A DNA stretch of 64,000 bases, taken from positions 32,748-96,747 of the forward strand of contig JAGFNQ010009428.1 in NCBI GenBank assembly GCA_024364735.1, written 5' to 3'. Shown piece after piece: positions 35,478 through 46,877 of this stretch (the first letter of the stretch is position 1; every line of letters starts with the position of its first letter). The translations under genes and the position numbers were made by a program. The DNA is from Boesenbergia rotunda (taxonomy: Eukaryota > Streptophyta > Magnoliopsida > Zingiberales > Zingiberaceae). The notes below the pieces were generated by a model. It made no database searches and was not told the origin of the DNA. It worked only from the letters and a program-made list of their open reading frames with translations.

Positions 35478-35490
35478 GCTCTGATACCAA
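35478..35490 (-). other. Primer-binding site of element Y
   Basis: The minus strand reads TTGGTATCAGAGC one base after the LTR end, complementary to initiator methionine tRNA. Confidence 0.9.
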
Positions 35491-35491
35491 C

Positions 35492-36410
35492 TGATAGGAT
35501 CGATTCTGTACGCTAGAGGGGGTGAATAGCGTTTCTCGAACCCCTTTCTTGTACCTGTGTTGTTAGTTGCACAGCGGAAACAATTATAAAGAAAACAAAC
35601 AACGCTAACAAAGAGGATTTACTTGGTATCCACCCTGGCCGGGTGACTAATCCAAGAATCCGTCGGTGGATCACTCCCCGGATAACCTCCGGCTAGCTCT
35701 CGTCGCTCCTTGTGGGTAGAGAAACCTCACCACAACACCTTGAGAACCTCTGAGCACAAAGACTACTGTTTGGTCCTTAACCAAGACCAAACTCGTCAAA
35801 AAAACTCAGCCACCATGAAGTCCTCTTTAAATAGGACTCGGGCTGAAACTCTCCCACCAGTCGACTGCTCCAAGGGCAGTCGACTGGTGCCACCCAAATT
35901 CGACCGTTGCACCCCAACGTTCGAATTTTAGCCAACTCACGAGCCACCTACCAGTCGACTGCTCCCAGAGCAGTCGACTGGTCCCCAGCTAAATCCCTTC
36001 CCAAGTACATTCACAAAGCACTCGATCCTCACGACTCGACTGACTCCTCATCCGCAGCCTCGACTATTGCCTTCGTGCCCTCTTCATCTTCGGCTCTCGT
36101 CCCTCGGATGCACGCAAGCCTCCAGCATGCCTCCATGCCATCCTTCACGCATGGCTCGAAGTCCACGCCCCTCAACTCATCGTCCCTGGTCACCAAAGTC
36201 CCTCGGATGTGCACGCAAGCCTCCATCTTGCCTCCATGCCATCCTTCACCGTACCGAGGTCGTTCAATCAAGTCCATATGTGTAACTTGTACAACCTGCA
36301 CACTCAACATACACATATAAGAATACATGGGAAAACCTAACTTAAACCCTTTGCCCAAACATCAAAACCTATGGTCACTCCGGACCATCTTAGGACCGAT
36401 TGCTCCAAGA
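35492..36410 (-). repeat. Element Y 5' LTR
   Basis: This is the partner of 30901-31811. The terminal ACA of the other LTR is AGA here (one change), after which the AAATC duplication follows. It has the TATTTAAA box at 35826-35833 (minus strand) and GTCGAC palindrome pairs at 35858-35890 and 35951-35982. Confidence 0.92.
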
Positions 36411-36455
36411 AAATCAAGGCATAAACCTAAGCATCTCAACCCAATTTAGGTTATC
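36411..36455 (-). other. Inverted SIRE 3' region, continued after element Y
   Basis: The minus strand reads GATAACCTAAATTGGGTTGA and on, matching 51043-51085. It joins the stretch 29694-30900 once element Y is ignored. It ends with TTATC (36451-36455), the inverse of the GATAA at 28921-28925. Confidence 0.85.
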
Positions 36456-36735
36456 TGTAACGACTCGGCCCGTCGACCCGACCCCTCGGGCCCTTGGGCG
36501 ACTAAATTCCATTTTTGGCGGCCCAACAACCTGGCCCCTTTGGTCGTCTACCGTCGACCGTCATTACTCACAAGAACTTCCCAACCCTGGCTAGTGGATT
36601 TTTGCCTTCCCCAGGATTTGAACTCTAGACCTCCAGGCTAAGTACTAGAGTTTATGAATCCTAGTAGCCAAGTGAGCCGCGTTCACTTGGCTACCAGGAT
36701 TCATAAACTCTAGTACTTGGCTACTAGAGTTTATG

Positions 36736-37569
36736 TGGACATCAAAGCACCCCCCCATTGCCTAGATGGAGATGTGTAAGCCTAAGGAGGAGGGAGGATT
36801 GGGATTCAGGGACCTCAGGGCTTAGAATGATGCGTTATTGGCCAAGTTGCTTTGGAGGATTCAGGATAAGCAGGACACGCTATGGATTCGTTGGGTTCAC
36901 CACACTTACATTCAGCAGTCAGATATCTGGCACTGGTAGGCAAAACACGTGGACTCCCCACTCATTAAGAAGTTGTGTCAGCTCAGAGATCAGATAGTTA
37001 GTGCCACAGGGTCGTGGGAGGCGGCGCAGAGGAGGCTGGCAGATTGGTTCGAGCATCACAAGCAGCACCATGGAGGCATCAGGATGACATATGATTTTTT
37101 CTGGCCAGCAGGGGATCGTAAGGCGTGGTCTAGTATGGTATGGAAGAAATATGTACAACCGAGCCATGCTTTCACCCTGTGTCTTCTGGCGCTTCGTAGG
37201 CTACTCACTAGTGATCGGTTAGCATACTTGGGAGAGGATATGGAGCCATGTTCCATCTACCGAGATGAGGCTGAGACTCAGGAGCACATCTTCTTCTGGT
37301 GTTCAGTGGTGCGTCAGTTGTGGGATCGTGTGCGTGCGTGGTTGCAGATGGACCCTGACATGAGTACTTATCGGAGAATATTCAGAGTTTTCATTAGACG
37401 ATATCGGGGAAAGAGTCGACTGGTACAGGCACGACACATAGCTTTGGCGGCGATGGTATATTATGTCTGGCAAGCAAGGAATCATTGTAGATTTGAAGGA
37501 GGAAGACTGGATGTGGAGGTGATCTTTCGGAAAGTTCAGATAAAAGTTTATCAGGCTGCATACAGTTGA
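36736..37569 (+). pseudogene. LINE ORF2 C-terminal part with zinc-binding RT domain
   Basis: The frame reads MCKPKEEGGLGFRDLRA, KLLWRIQDKQDTLWIRW and, in the open part from 36949, the plant LINE zinc-binding domain (zf-RVT, PF13966 type). That domain is seen as FTLCLLALRRLLTSDRL, then CSIYRDEAETQEHIFFWC with the Cys and His residues. It ends at a stop at 37567-37569. Three in-frame stops near 36763, 36823 and 36937 stand where the family has tryptophan or glutamine. Endonuclease and RT domains are missing through 5' truncation, which is usual for LINE copies. ORF2 would nick the target and prime cDNA synthesis there. Confidence 0.85.
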
Positions 37570-38694
37570 GGGTAGTGAGTGAAGGGACAAGGGGTTCGCT
37601 GTGAGCATGTGTTTGTAAATGTGTGATTAACATTGTACGAGAGGGGCAAGGGGACTCATATGTTCATTTAACGCAAAAAAAGAGAGGACATGGACGGGGT
37701 TAGCCATGAGCTGGCCAGGCTTGGTTTGGTGGGATAATTGGATGACCTTTGATTGTGCTAATTGTCAATAGTTTTGGTTGATTTCATTTATCAGGTCTGG
37801 TTCGGTGGATACTACGAGGCTCAGATGGAGGCTTGCTGAACAAGGTATGACTTCGACATTTGCATAAGGTTTGTGATGGGTTGACTGATTTGCTTAATTG
37901 CTTGCTATATCTATATGGTCTGTGCTAATGGTTGGGTCTGAATTATATGAGTTATTTGGATGTGAATAGGGTGCATAGATCTGCCAAAATTGATCTATCT
38001 AGTCCGTAGCAAATGGCTACGGTAAAGACACGTCAAATCTGTTAATGGCTGAGATTTTGCCAAAATGCCTAAAGGGTGCATAGATTCACCATAGATCTAT
38101 CTAGCTCGTAGGACCGGCTACGGTAAAGTCATATCAAATCCGTTGATGGCTGAGGTTTTGCCAAAAAGCCTATTGGGGTGAATGGGTCCACCATAGGCCC
38201 ATCTAGTCCGTAGAACCGGCTGCGGTAAAGATGTATCAAATCCGGTTATGGTTGGTCACTTACCAAAAGTGAACTTCGGGATTGGCAAGAATGGCGCAAC
38301 AAAGAAATATCCTTGGTAGATGTGGTACTAGCATTTGATTGGCTGAGCAAACCTTCAAGCACAGAAGAAGACTCCATGCACAGAAGAAGACTCCTAAGCA
38401 CGTTGACTGAGACATATGGAATGAATTGCTTCTGAGATCGTGACATAGCAGCTGGCTTGCATGGTGGAAACTTACTGGTGTGTGTGGATAGGATTAGTTG
38501 GTGAATTGATGTATGGTGGTTGGTACTTATGAGAAATTGGATGTGTAAAGGTTGGGTTGGTATTCATGAGGGTACGCTTTTGTATCACCCGGGGACATCT
38601 ATTTGGATCTGACACTTCGTCAGAAACTTATAGATATCCATAGGGTACGTGGATGTATGTACCATTTTGCTTGATGATATATTTACCTTTCATC
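37570..38694 (+). repeat. LINE 3' untranslated region with three tandem repeats
   Basis: Three diverged units of about 102-105 bases start at 37969, 38074 and 38176 and run to about 38270. Each holds 'atctagtccgtag', 'ggctacggtaaag' and 'tggctgaggttttgcc'. The rest of the region is non-coding and leads to the poly(A). Confidence 0.75.
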
Positions 38695-39326
38695 AAAAAA
38701 AAAAAATAGTACATAGCCTGGAGGTCTAGAGTTCGAATCCTGGGGAAGGCAAAAATCCCCTGGCCAGGGGTGGGAAGTTCTTTTGAGTAACAACGGTCGA
38801 CGGTCGACGACCAAAGGGGCCAATTGTTGGGCCGCCAAAAATGGAATTTGGCCGCCCAAGGGCCAGAGGGGTCGGGTCAATGGGCCGAACCGTTAAAATA
38901 AAAAGACGCCTTTTTATTGTAACGACCCAGCCCCTTGGCCCCTTAGGCGACCCAACTGGCGGGCCAACAACTCGACCCAACTGGGGGTCCCCTTTTGGTG
39001 GCCCAACTGGCGGCATCGACCAACAACCGATGTCGACGACCAACAACCAGGCAATTACTCACTAGATCTATCCACCCCTGGCAGTGGATTTTTGCCTTCC
39101 TCAGGATTCGAACTCTAGACCTCCAGGCTAAGTACTAGAGTTTATGAATCCTGATAGCCAAGTGAGCGCGCTCACTTGGCTACCCGATTCTAGTAACCTT
39201 TGTACTTGTCCTGGAGGTCAAGGGTTCGAATCCGGGGAAGGCAAAAATCCATTGCTGGGAGTGGGAAGAATATAGGGCACAGCATAGAGAGCCGCCTGAC
39301 GGGGCTAGAGGGGGTGTGTCACTACA

Positions 39327-40629
39327 GTTGGTGCCAGAAGCACCAAAGTCAAACCTGTGTTTTGATAATGGCAAAAGGTTTAGAAGTTAAGGTGTTTTGT
39401 GATCTAACAAGGCTAATCAAGTGTGCAGGTAAAGTCCTAGGTACACTAGACACTAAGTCCTAACCGTGGGTTGGGCAACTAGGTCCTGACGTAAGGTTGG
39501 GCACTAAGACCTGGTGAGTGAAGCTGGGCACTAAGACCTAGTGAGTGAAGTTGGGCACTAGGACCTGGTGATTGAAGCTTGGCACTAAGACCTGGTCGGG
39601 GGCTGGGCACCGAAGACCTGGTGAGTGAAGCTGGGCACTAAGACCTGGTGAGTGAAGCTAGGCAAAAGTCCAACCGGAGGAGCCGGTTGGCAAACAGGTA
39701 AATTCTCCCGAGAGGAGTAGGTGAGGACGCGTTCCCCGTAGGAGGGAACATTAGTTGTCGGTTCGACCTAGGGTTCTATTTGGGAAGCCCAAAGTTAGAA
39801 CCAAGACAGCTCAGTCTATAAAACATAAATCTCATTTATATGCTTCTTGTGTTTTGGAACTAACCTTGATTGCAGAAACGAAGGAATGAAGATTTCTGCA
39901 TTTAGGCGCCTCAATGGAGTGAGGCGCCTCACAGGGCTAGGCGCCTGTGTTGAGACAGGCGACCCAACCAAAGAGGGATTCCAACCATTTGAAGCAAACT
40001 ACCACGCAAGCCTCAGGACCAAGTCATTGAGGCACCTGTGTTAAGCCTCAAGACCAAGTCATTGAGACGCCTGTGTTAACACAGACACCCCAGTTAACTC
40101 AGGCGCCCTAGTGAAGGGGATAAGCGCTGACCAAGTCTGCGGATTGAGGTTCGCATAGAGGAGGCCACGTGTCAGGAGTCCCCTTCAACACAGGCGCCCT
40201 TGTTAACACTATATAAAGGGGTTCACCCCCAAGGCTTCGACATCAATTGCTTCCGACACTTTCGTTCAAGCGCTACGCTCCGACATGCTCCGTACTCGCG
40301 ACTTAAGCGCAAATGATGACCTGCTGCTCCGAACTTCCAACTTCTCCGGTCATCTGTAAAAGTTCAATTTTTGTTAAGTGCTATAATTCTTTTTAAATTC
40401 TAAATTTGTACTCAATTTGTAAACACTTTTACGAAAATATAGAATTGGCCATTGTAAACGTTCAAGGACCATGGGCCTTGGAGTAGGAGCCGACTGTGAC
40501 TCCGAACCAAGTAAAAACAAAAAGTGTTAGCGAATGTTTTTTCTTTTTCCGCTGTGCAATTAGTCTCTTTATTTCCGAAAATTTAACGATCGATATTCGC
40601 CCCCTCTATCGATTCAATCCAATCCCACA
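39327..40629 (+). repeat. SIRE LTR a (3' LTR of unit 1)
   Basis: It reads GTTGGTGCCAGAAGCACC at the left. Its first bases lie beyond PAL2, at the left edge of the inverted segment (29694-29699). It ends CCAATCCCACA. It has a minisatellite (39455-39665), GGCGCC palindrome pairs (39905-40200) and TATATAAA (40210-40217). It matches LTR c (52520-53789) across its length. It is followed directly by integrase sequence, with no primer site, so it is joined to a deleted unit. Confidence 0.88.
40210..40217 (+). promoter_or_regulatory. TATA box of SIRE LTR a
   Basis: TATATAAA lies just after CAGGCGCCCTTG. The equivalent site in LTR c is TATACAAA (53385-53392). In LTR b this part is deleted. Confidence 0.6.
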
Positions 40630-42390
40630 GAGCCAAGTCACTAAGCGGGAATTGGTACTGCTTAGTAATAATTGACGATTACTCTAGATTTACCTGGGTT
40701 AGGTTCTTAAAAACTGATGATGAAACTTTTAACTCATTTAATGATTTATGCAAAATAATAGAAAATCAAAATGACACAAAAATTAATAGACTTAGGAGTG
40801 ATCATGGGGGAGAGTTTGAAAACCAAAAATTTTAGGAGTTGTGTAAAATTAATGGGTACCTCCATGAGTTTTCATGTCCTAGAACTCCCCAACAAAATAG
40901 AATAGTTGAAAGAAAGAATAGAACCCTCCAGGAAGCCGCTAGGACCATGCTCAATGAGTATAACCTGACTAATCAATTTTGGGCAGAAGCGGTAAATACA
41001 ACTTGTTATATTCAAAATAGGGTCTTAATTAATAGAAGACACAATAAGACACCCTATGAACTTTATTATCATAGATTACATAATTTACATTATTTAAGGG
41101 TTTTTGGGTGTAAAGTGCATATTTTGAACACTAAGGACTACCTAGGTAAGTTTCAATCAAAATCAACCCCAGGGACCATCTTAGGATATTCAACAACTAG
41201 TAGAGCCTATAGGGTACAGTAAACAAACCCATAAAATTTAGGAAACTACCACCTTAATCTTTGATGAAGAAGTTGAAACAAAGTCTATTAACAATCAAAA
41301 CCAATCAAATCTTGATCAAGAAGATAGTGAACCATCAATTGAACCATCAATTGAACCATTAATTGAACCATTAATTGAACCAATTTGAGAGAAACCAAGT
41401 CTGGGACTTAGTACCTAAACCTGAGGGTAAATCAGTAATAGACACTAAGTGGGTATTTAGAAACAAACTAAATGACCAAGGGGAGATTGTGAGAAACAAA
41501 GCCTACTTAGTAGCTAAAGGGTTTAGTCAAGTTAAAGGGTTAGATTATGATGAAACTTATGCCACCGTAGCCAGACTTGAATCAATTAGGATGTTACTAG
41601 CTTTTGCAGCCCATAGAGGATTTAAACTATATTAAATGGATGTCAAGTCTGCCTTTCTTAAAGGGTTTATAAAAGAATAAGTCTATGTAGGGCAACCCCC
41701 AGGATTTGAGGACTTAGACAAACCTGAATACGTGTTCAAACTTAGGAAAGTCCTTTATAGGTTAAAACAAGCACCTAGGGCATGGTATGAAAGATTATCA
41801 ACTTATTTAATTTCTAAGGAATTTAACCAAGGACAAATTGACTCAACATTATTTGTTAAAACCTTAGAAAAAGATATATTTATAGCTCAAATATACGTAG
41901 ATGATATAATATTTGGGTCTACAAATTCTTACTTTTTAAAAGAATTTGTCAAAATTATGGAGAGCGAATTCAAAATGAGCTTGGTAGGTGAGCTAAACTT
42001 TTTCTTAGGTCTCCAAATTAAACAAACCAGGGATGGTAACTACGTTCATCAATCCAAATATGCAAAGGAACTAATAAAGAAAATCAAAATTGAAAACTCC
42101 AAAAGCTTAAGTACTCACATGGCTACAAATGTCAAAATAGATAATGACCCTGAAGGAAAACTAGTTGACCTAAAATTATACAGGAGTATAATTGGTAGCT
42201 TATTGTATTTAACTACTAGTAGACCTGATATTTTATTCTCTGTAGGAATGCGTGCTAGATACCAAACCTGTGCTAAAGAATCCCACTTAGCAGCACTAAG
42301 AAGAATTCTAAGGTACATTAAGGGTACCCTAAATGTAGGTATTTGGTATCCAAGGACATCCCCTTTTGAATTATCTGGATACCCTAAATG
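40630..42390 (+). pseudogene. SIRE unit 2: integrase and RT remnant
   Basis: The sequence enters in mid-integrase (AKSLSRELVLLSN-like start matching 26147) and keeps LRSDHGGEFEN with the catalytic aspartate that unit 1 has lost. It then keeps VERKNRTLQEAARTML and TPYELYYHR. A deletion near 41380 removes about 300 bases of linker seen in unit 1, at a shared 'ccaattt'. RT reads QVWDLVPKPEGKSVIDTKW, EYVFKLRKVLYRLKQAPRAW and the catalytic YVDDIIFGS (about 41897). It ends abruptly at about 42387, before RNase H. Stops lie near 40835, 41634 and 41680. The LTR, leader, gag and protease parts before it are missing. Confidence 0.85.
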
Positions 42391-43768
42391 TAGAAGTCAG
42401 CATCTCACAAGCACCTTAGGGTACTTTGATTGAGAACCTACACTAGGTTGAGATGCTTAGGTCTATGCCTTGACTCAAGATGCTTTAAGTCAGTGCATCT
42501 ATAGTAGTTGGGGTGATAAATATGATTGAACAACAATCTTGTTAAGTGTTCAAGCTTAGACAATCTAACTTGATTAGATCACTTATCTTAAATAACCCTA
42601 GTAAAAGCTACTATTATATAACAGTTAGAAGTAGCTAACTGGGTTAGACAGGACCCGAACAAGTTTAGTTTAATTGGTTTGGACCTATTTGTTGCTTGAA
42701 TTCACTAGAGTTGGTTCAACATGTACTCAAAATTTCTTTTAATTGGCTCTAATTTGAAATTGACATGCAATTAATTTCTATCTTTTTTTGATATATGACA
42801 AAGGGGGGGGGGGGGGGGGGGGGGGAGAGAAGAAAAGAGAGTACATTTTTTTTTTCAAATTTTCATTTTTTTCAAAAAGATAACGCTTAGTGCATTAAAT
42901 TTTCAGGTTAAATTTAAGTGTTGATTCTTTCAAACACAAGTGCACAAAATTTTTCTGGGCAAATTTCTCTAAGTAAAATAGTTTTTCAAGTGCACAATTT
43001 ATTTTCTAAGTAAAAATATTTTTTCAAATGTACAACAATATTTTGCTAAGTAATTTTGTCTGTGCAAAAATTTTTCTAAGTGCATTTTTTTAAACAAAAT
43101 TTTTTCTAAGTGCATTTTCATTAAGCAAAATTTTTCTAAGTGCATTTTCTTAGCAAAATTTTTCTAAGTGCATTTTCTTAGCAAAACTTTCTAAGTGCAT
43201 GTTTCTAAGAAAATTTTCTATGCGCATTTTCTTTAAGAAAAATTTTTCTAAGTGCATTTTCTTTAAGCAAAATATTTCGAAATGCACAAATTTTTTTTGC
43301 AATTCTTTTTAAGTGCACAAAGTCTTTTATGTAAAATACTTTTCGAAGTGCACAAAATTTTTCTCTAAGTAGAATGTTTTCAAGTAATTTTTTTTTTCCA
43401 AAAATTGGTTTAAGTGAAAATTTTTCTAAGTAAGAATTTTGTACAAAAATTGGTTTAAGTGGAATTTTTTTTCTAAGTGAAAAGTTTGTACAAAAATTGG
43501 TTTAATTGGGAAATCTTTGTAAGTTGCAAATGCTTTACTTTGAAAACCACTTAATCAAAATTTAAAATAGTTAGATTTTTTTGAAACTGCATATCATTGA
43601 AAACTTCAAGGGGAAAATGTTTATTTCAGGGGGAGCTTAGTAAATATTTTTTCAAGAAGTAATCTCCCTTATAAACGTGTTTGTTATATTAAACATGCTT
43701 GTTATATGCTTTAACTAATTAAACTTAATTTTTTGAACCTGGTTGCCATAAATCAAAAAGGGGGAGAT
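42387..43768 (+). other. SIRE unit 2 3' region with poly(G) tract and AT-rich repeats
   Basis: It starts at GAAGTCAGCATCTCAC, matching 28880 and 50995, so RNase H and the first part of the 3' region are deleted. A run of 23 G lies at 42803-42825 where unit 3 has only four. From about 42860 to 43510 a degenerate repeat of 'ttttctaagtgcac' and 'aaaattggtttaagtg' fills the region. It ends with AAAAAGGGGGAGAT, the SIRE polypurine tract. No genes. Confidence 0.85.
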
Positions 43769-44579
43769 TGCTGGTGCCGGAAGCACCAAGATCGAACCTG
43801 TATTTTGATAATGGCAAAGGGTTCATAAGTTAAGCTTTTGTTGTGATCTAACAATGTTACTCAAGTGTGCAGGAATGGTCCTAGGTCAACTAGGCACGAA
43901 GTCCTGACATAAGGTTGGGCAATAAGTCCTGGCCGCGGGCTGGGCACCGAAGACCTGGTGAGTGAAGATGGGCAATAAGTCCTGGTCGTGGACTTGGCCC
44001 CGAACACATGGTGAGTGAAGCTGGGCAATATGTTCAGGTCGTGGACTGGGCACCGAAGACCTAGTGAGTGAAGCTGGGCAATAAGTCCTGGTCGCGGACT
44101 GGGTACGAAGACCTGATCCGAGGGATTGGGCAAAAGTCCAACCGGAGGAGCCGGTTGGAATAAAGGTAAACTCTCCTGAGAGGAGTAGGTGAGGACACGT
44201 TCCCCGTAGGAGGGAACACTAGGCGTCGATTCGACCTAGGGATCCATTTCGGAAGCCCAAAGTCAGAACCAAGAAAGCTCTGGCTATTAATTGTGCTTAA
44301 CAATATATTTGTCTGTTCTTTGTGTTTTGGAACTAACACTGGTTGCAGGAACAAAGGATGAAAGTTTCCTGCTCCCAGGCGCCTGTTTGAACAGGCGCCC
44401 CAGACAAGGGTGTTTCCAAGCAATCTCGAAGCAAGTCTCCATGTCAGCATCTGAGGCGCCTGTGTTGATACAGGCGCCCCAGTCAGCTCAGGCGCCCTAA
44501 TTGAAGGGATAAGCGCTGGCCAAGTTTGCGGATGGATTTTCACGCAGGGATGGCCATGTGTCAGGCACCCCCTTCAACA
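43769..44579 (+). repeat. SIRE LTR b, truncated
   Basis: It starts TGCTGGTGCCGGAAGCACC after the polypurine tract and matches LTR a up to CCCCTTCAACAC. After about 44580 the match to TATA, R and U5 is lost. It carries the 'gggcaataagtcctgg' minisatellite (43890-44125) and GGCGCC palindromes (44375-44500). Confidence 0.88.
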
Positions 44580-44650
44580 CCACTCAATTTTTATTATTAT
44601 TTTTTTACCGTATTACTAATCCAAGACTAAGTCTTGGGACAAGATTTTTT
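44580..44650 (+). other. Remnant joining LTR b to the SIRE unit 3 leader
   Basis: It is T-rich and contains 'aatccaagactaagtcttgggacaag', which can form a short hairpin. No primer-binding site is seen, so the end of LTR b and the start of the internal region are deleted. It continues on the far side of the solo LTR at 46878. Confidence 0.5.
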
Positions 44651-46877
44651 TGTTGGGACCGGGTGCATGTTGACAAGGATAGGGTTCGTAAAATTTTAAA
44701 TTTTTATGTGCAGCGGAAAAATTAGCATAAAATAATTTCTCAAATTATTTTAACCATGTATCTAGCATGCAACCTTATGATGTGTGGACATGATCATAAA
44801 TTAAAACTTTGCGGAAAAGTAAACTAATTTACTTAGTACCTCGCGTAACTCGAAGTAAGGGACGAGATCCAACCGTAGCGTCCCTTGGAAGCTTCGCCTC
44901 TATTCGCGTCCACGCCGAGTTCTTTTCGGGATGACTTCGCAAAGCCACGAGTTTTGTGTCGACGAGAACTACTAGATTCTCCAAAGACACAACTAGAAAA
45001 TCAAGAGAGAAGGATGGAAACTAACCACCAAGTAACGGAATCAAAATTCCGGGAAAGGAAGGAAGGAGTCGCGATCCGCTTCTTCTTCTTCTTCGGCACG
45101 AACTTGCTGGAGGAAACTCACGGGCACCCTAGGTGCTTGCGCTGGCCCTAGGGGAGGAGAGAGAGCCGGCCCTAGAGAGAGAAAGGGTGCCGGCCCTAGA
45201 GAGAGAGAGAGTTAGAGAGAGAGAGGGAGAGAGTTAATCTCTTGATCAATCTATTAAGGAAATCAAGCCTAGCCTTGGTTCCTTTATATAGTAGCCTCTC
45301 CCTTGCCAAGTCTCCTCTTTAACGGAATTTTTCATAAGAAATTTATCCTATAAATTTTCTTTATGAATTATTCCGTTTAAACCAAGTTTTATTATAACTA
45401 ATTTTATAATAAAACAAATATATCTCTCCTTTTATTATGGAATAAATTTTACAAGAAATTTATAAATTTTCTTATTATGGAAAAATCAATTCATAATTGA
45501 TTTTATAAAATTTAAAATAAACCATTCCATGGATCATTTTAATTTCCATAAAAAGAATAAATTTCTATAAATTTCTTTATATAAATTTCTTTATACAAAT
45601 TTATTTATCCATAATTTATAAAACAAATCGCACTTGATTTATTTTATAAAATAAACCAAATAAATTGGTTCTCTCTTTTATTGTGGTCGGCCACTTCAAG
45701 CCCAATCCCTCGCGAATTAAACTCATTTAATTCGCCCGATAAGCCTTCAAAAGACTTAGCCATTTTAAGCTTCCATTGCACCTCTGATTAATTCAGATTC
45801 GACGTATTTCTCTTGATTGGAAAATCCAATTTTCAACTCATTTTAAATCCCTCGGATTACTCGTAGTGCGTGTGACTAAATAGGCTTTCGATTTATGTTG
45901 GCCGTCTATAATCAACTAATTATAGAACGATCATGAGTGGCACCTAGTAGTACATCATGACCCCCAATTAATCGAAAGATCAACGGTTGACCTCAGAAGC
46001 AATTCTGAAACCCTTCAGCAGCTCTAATGAATCGTGCCCCATTCCCTTCACCATCTTATACCCACTTGGTTCAGGACATGGTCTGTGTGTCTCAGTCCCC
46101 ACTAGGCTGACTACGTCACACCTAGCCCAAGTAGTGTCTTTCTCGTCCTTTGGATTTCTAATTACTCTCATGTATTTAAGAGACTCATACTCTAAACATG
46201 ACATGCTCTGGCCAGAGGCTTTGAGTAACAATCCGACGATAGGCTTGGGTGTACATCTCCTTGCAAGGAGTGGTGAATCCTTTGTAGGCTGTTCAAACAT
46301 CTTCAGGCACTTCGGCTTATACCCAATCATCCTGGGTCCACACCTCCTTGGAGATGCTTGCTTAAGATGTTAAAGTATAAGTCTCCATGACCAAGATGAC
46401 TTGAACACCGCAAGTCAAAGGAACATCGCACTTAAGCTGCAATAAGAACTTCACTGACATATCTATATAGATTACCATATGAAGTTTTACAGCTAGTCAC
46501 TCCAATGAACTAGTTCCCTTAACTAGCATCCATGTTTATCTCCGAACATCCCAATGTCACCAGCCAGTGAGAATCAGCTGATTAGAGAATAACCCATGCT
46601 AGTCTCAACAGAATTGATAGTGTCCGTATTTATCAATTCATCGACTAGGGATATTTTCAATACTTCACAATTGCACATGTAGAGATAATCACTAGTTGTG
46701 AATTCATCACAAATTCTCTCATGTTGTGAATTGTATTGTGGACATTCAGTAAATGAGTTTAAAATCCCAATCAAATACACAAACATGTATACTCAAATAG
46801 TGAATTTTCATTTATTAAAATAAATGTTTACAATCATAAGGCGATTGCCTTAGGACATTTCTCTCATATTACTAACA
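44651..46877 (-). mobile_element. Solo LTR of the copia-A family, reverse strand
   Basis: It begins TGTTGGGACCGGGTGCAT and ends ATATTACTAACA, the reverse complement of the copia-A LTR, about 2.23 kb. The flanks are T runs on both sides (44646-44650 and 46878-46882), consistent with a TTTTT duplication. It is more diverged than the copia-A pair in its R region, with a GA-rich tract at 45150-45235. The TATA box is at 45284-45290 (minus strand). No internal sequence is present. Confidence 0.88.

Larger units (their letters stand above)
30901..36410 (-). mobile_element. Element Y: gag-only SIRE-like LTR retrotransposon
   Basis: Complete ends are present: 3' LTR 30901-31811, 5' LTR 35492-36410, primer-binding site 35478-35490, polypurine tract at 31812, and a perfect AAATC duplication (30896-30900 and 36411-36415). 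Only gag is encoded. Where protease, integrase and RT should be there are about 2 kb of non-coding DNA (31812-33778). It must have depended on enzymes from a related element. LTRs of about 0.91 kb are near-identical to each other, so it is younger than its surroundings. Confidence 0.9.
36719..38706 (+). mobile_element. 5'-truncated L1-type LINE
   Basis: It is a non-LTR retrotransposon end: C-terminal ORF2 region, a 3' untranslated region with tandem repeats, and a 12-base poly(A) (38695-38706). It is flanked by TAGTACTT (36711-36718) and TAGTACAT (38707-38714), a target duplication with one mismatch. It sits in an arm of PAL2. The first 17 bases (36719-36735) are not LINE-like but copy PAL arm sequence. 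Confidence 0.88.
36456..39326. mobile_element. PAL2: second double-foldback element, split by a LINE
   Basis: The first hairpin, B type, is 36456-36718 plus 38715-38894, starting TGTAACGACTCGGCCCG and ending CCGAACCGTTAAAA. The joining palindrome is 'taaaaagacgcctttttat', the counterpart of the PAL1 joint. The second hairpin (38918-39326) has a B-type left arm and an A-type right arm ending GTGTGTCACTACA. The flanks are TTATC on the left and GTTGG on the right. Allowing for the LINE the element is about 0.87 kb. The arms carry B-box-like GTTCGAATCC (38731-38740 and 39229-39238). It is non-coding. Confidence 0.8.
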
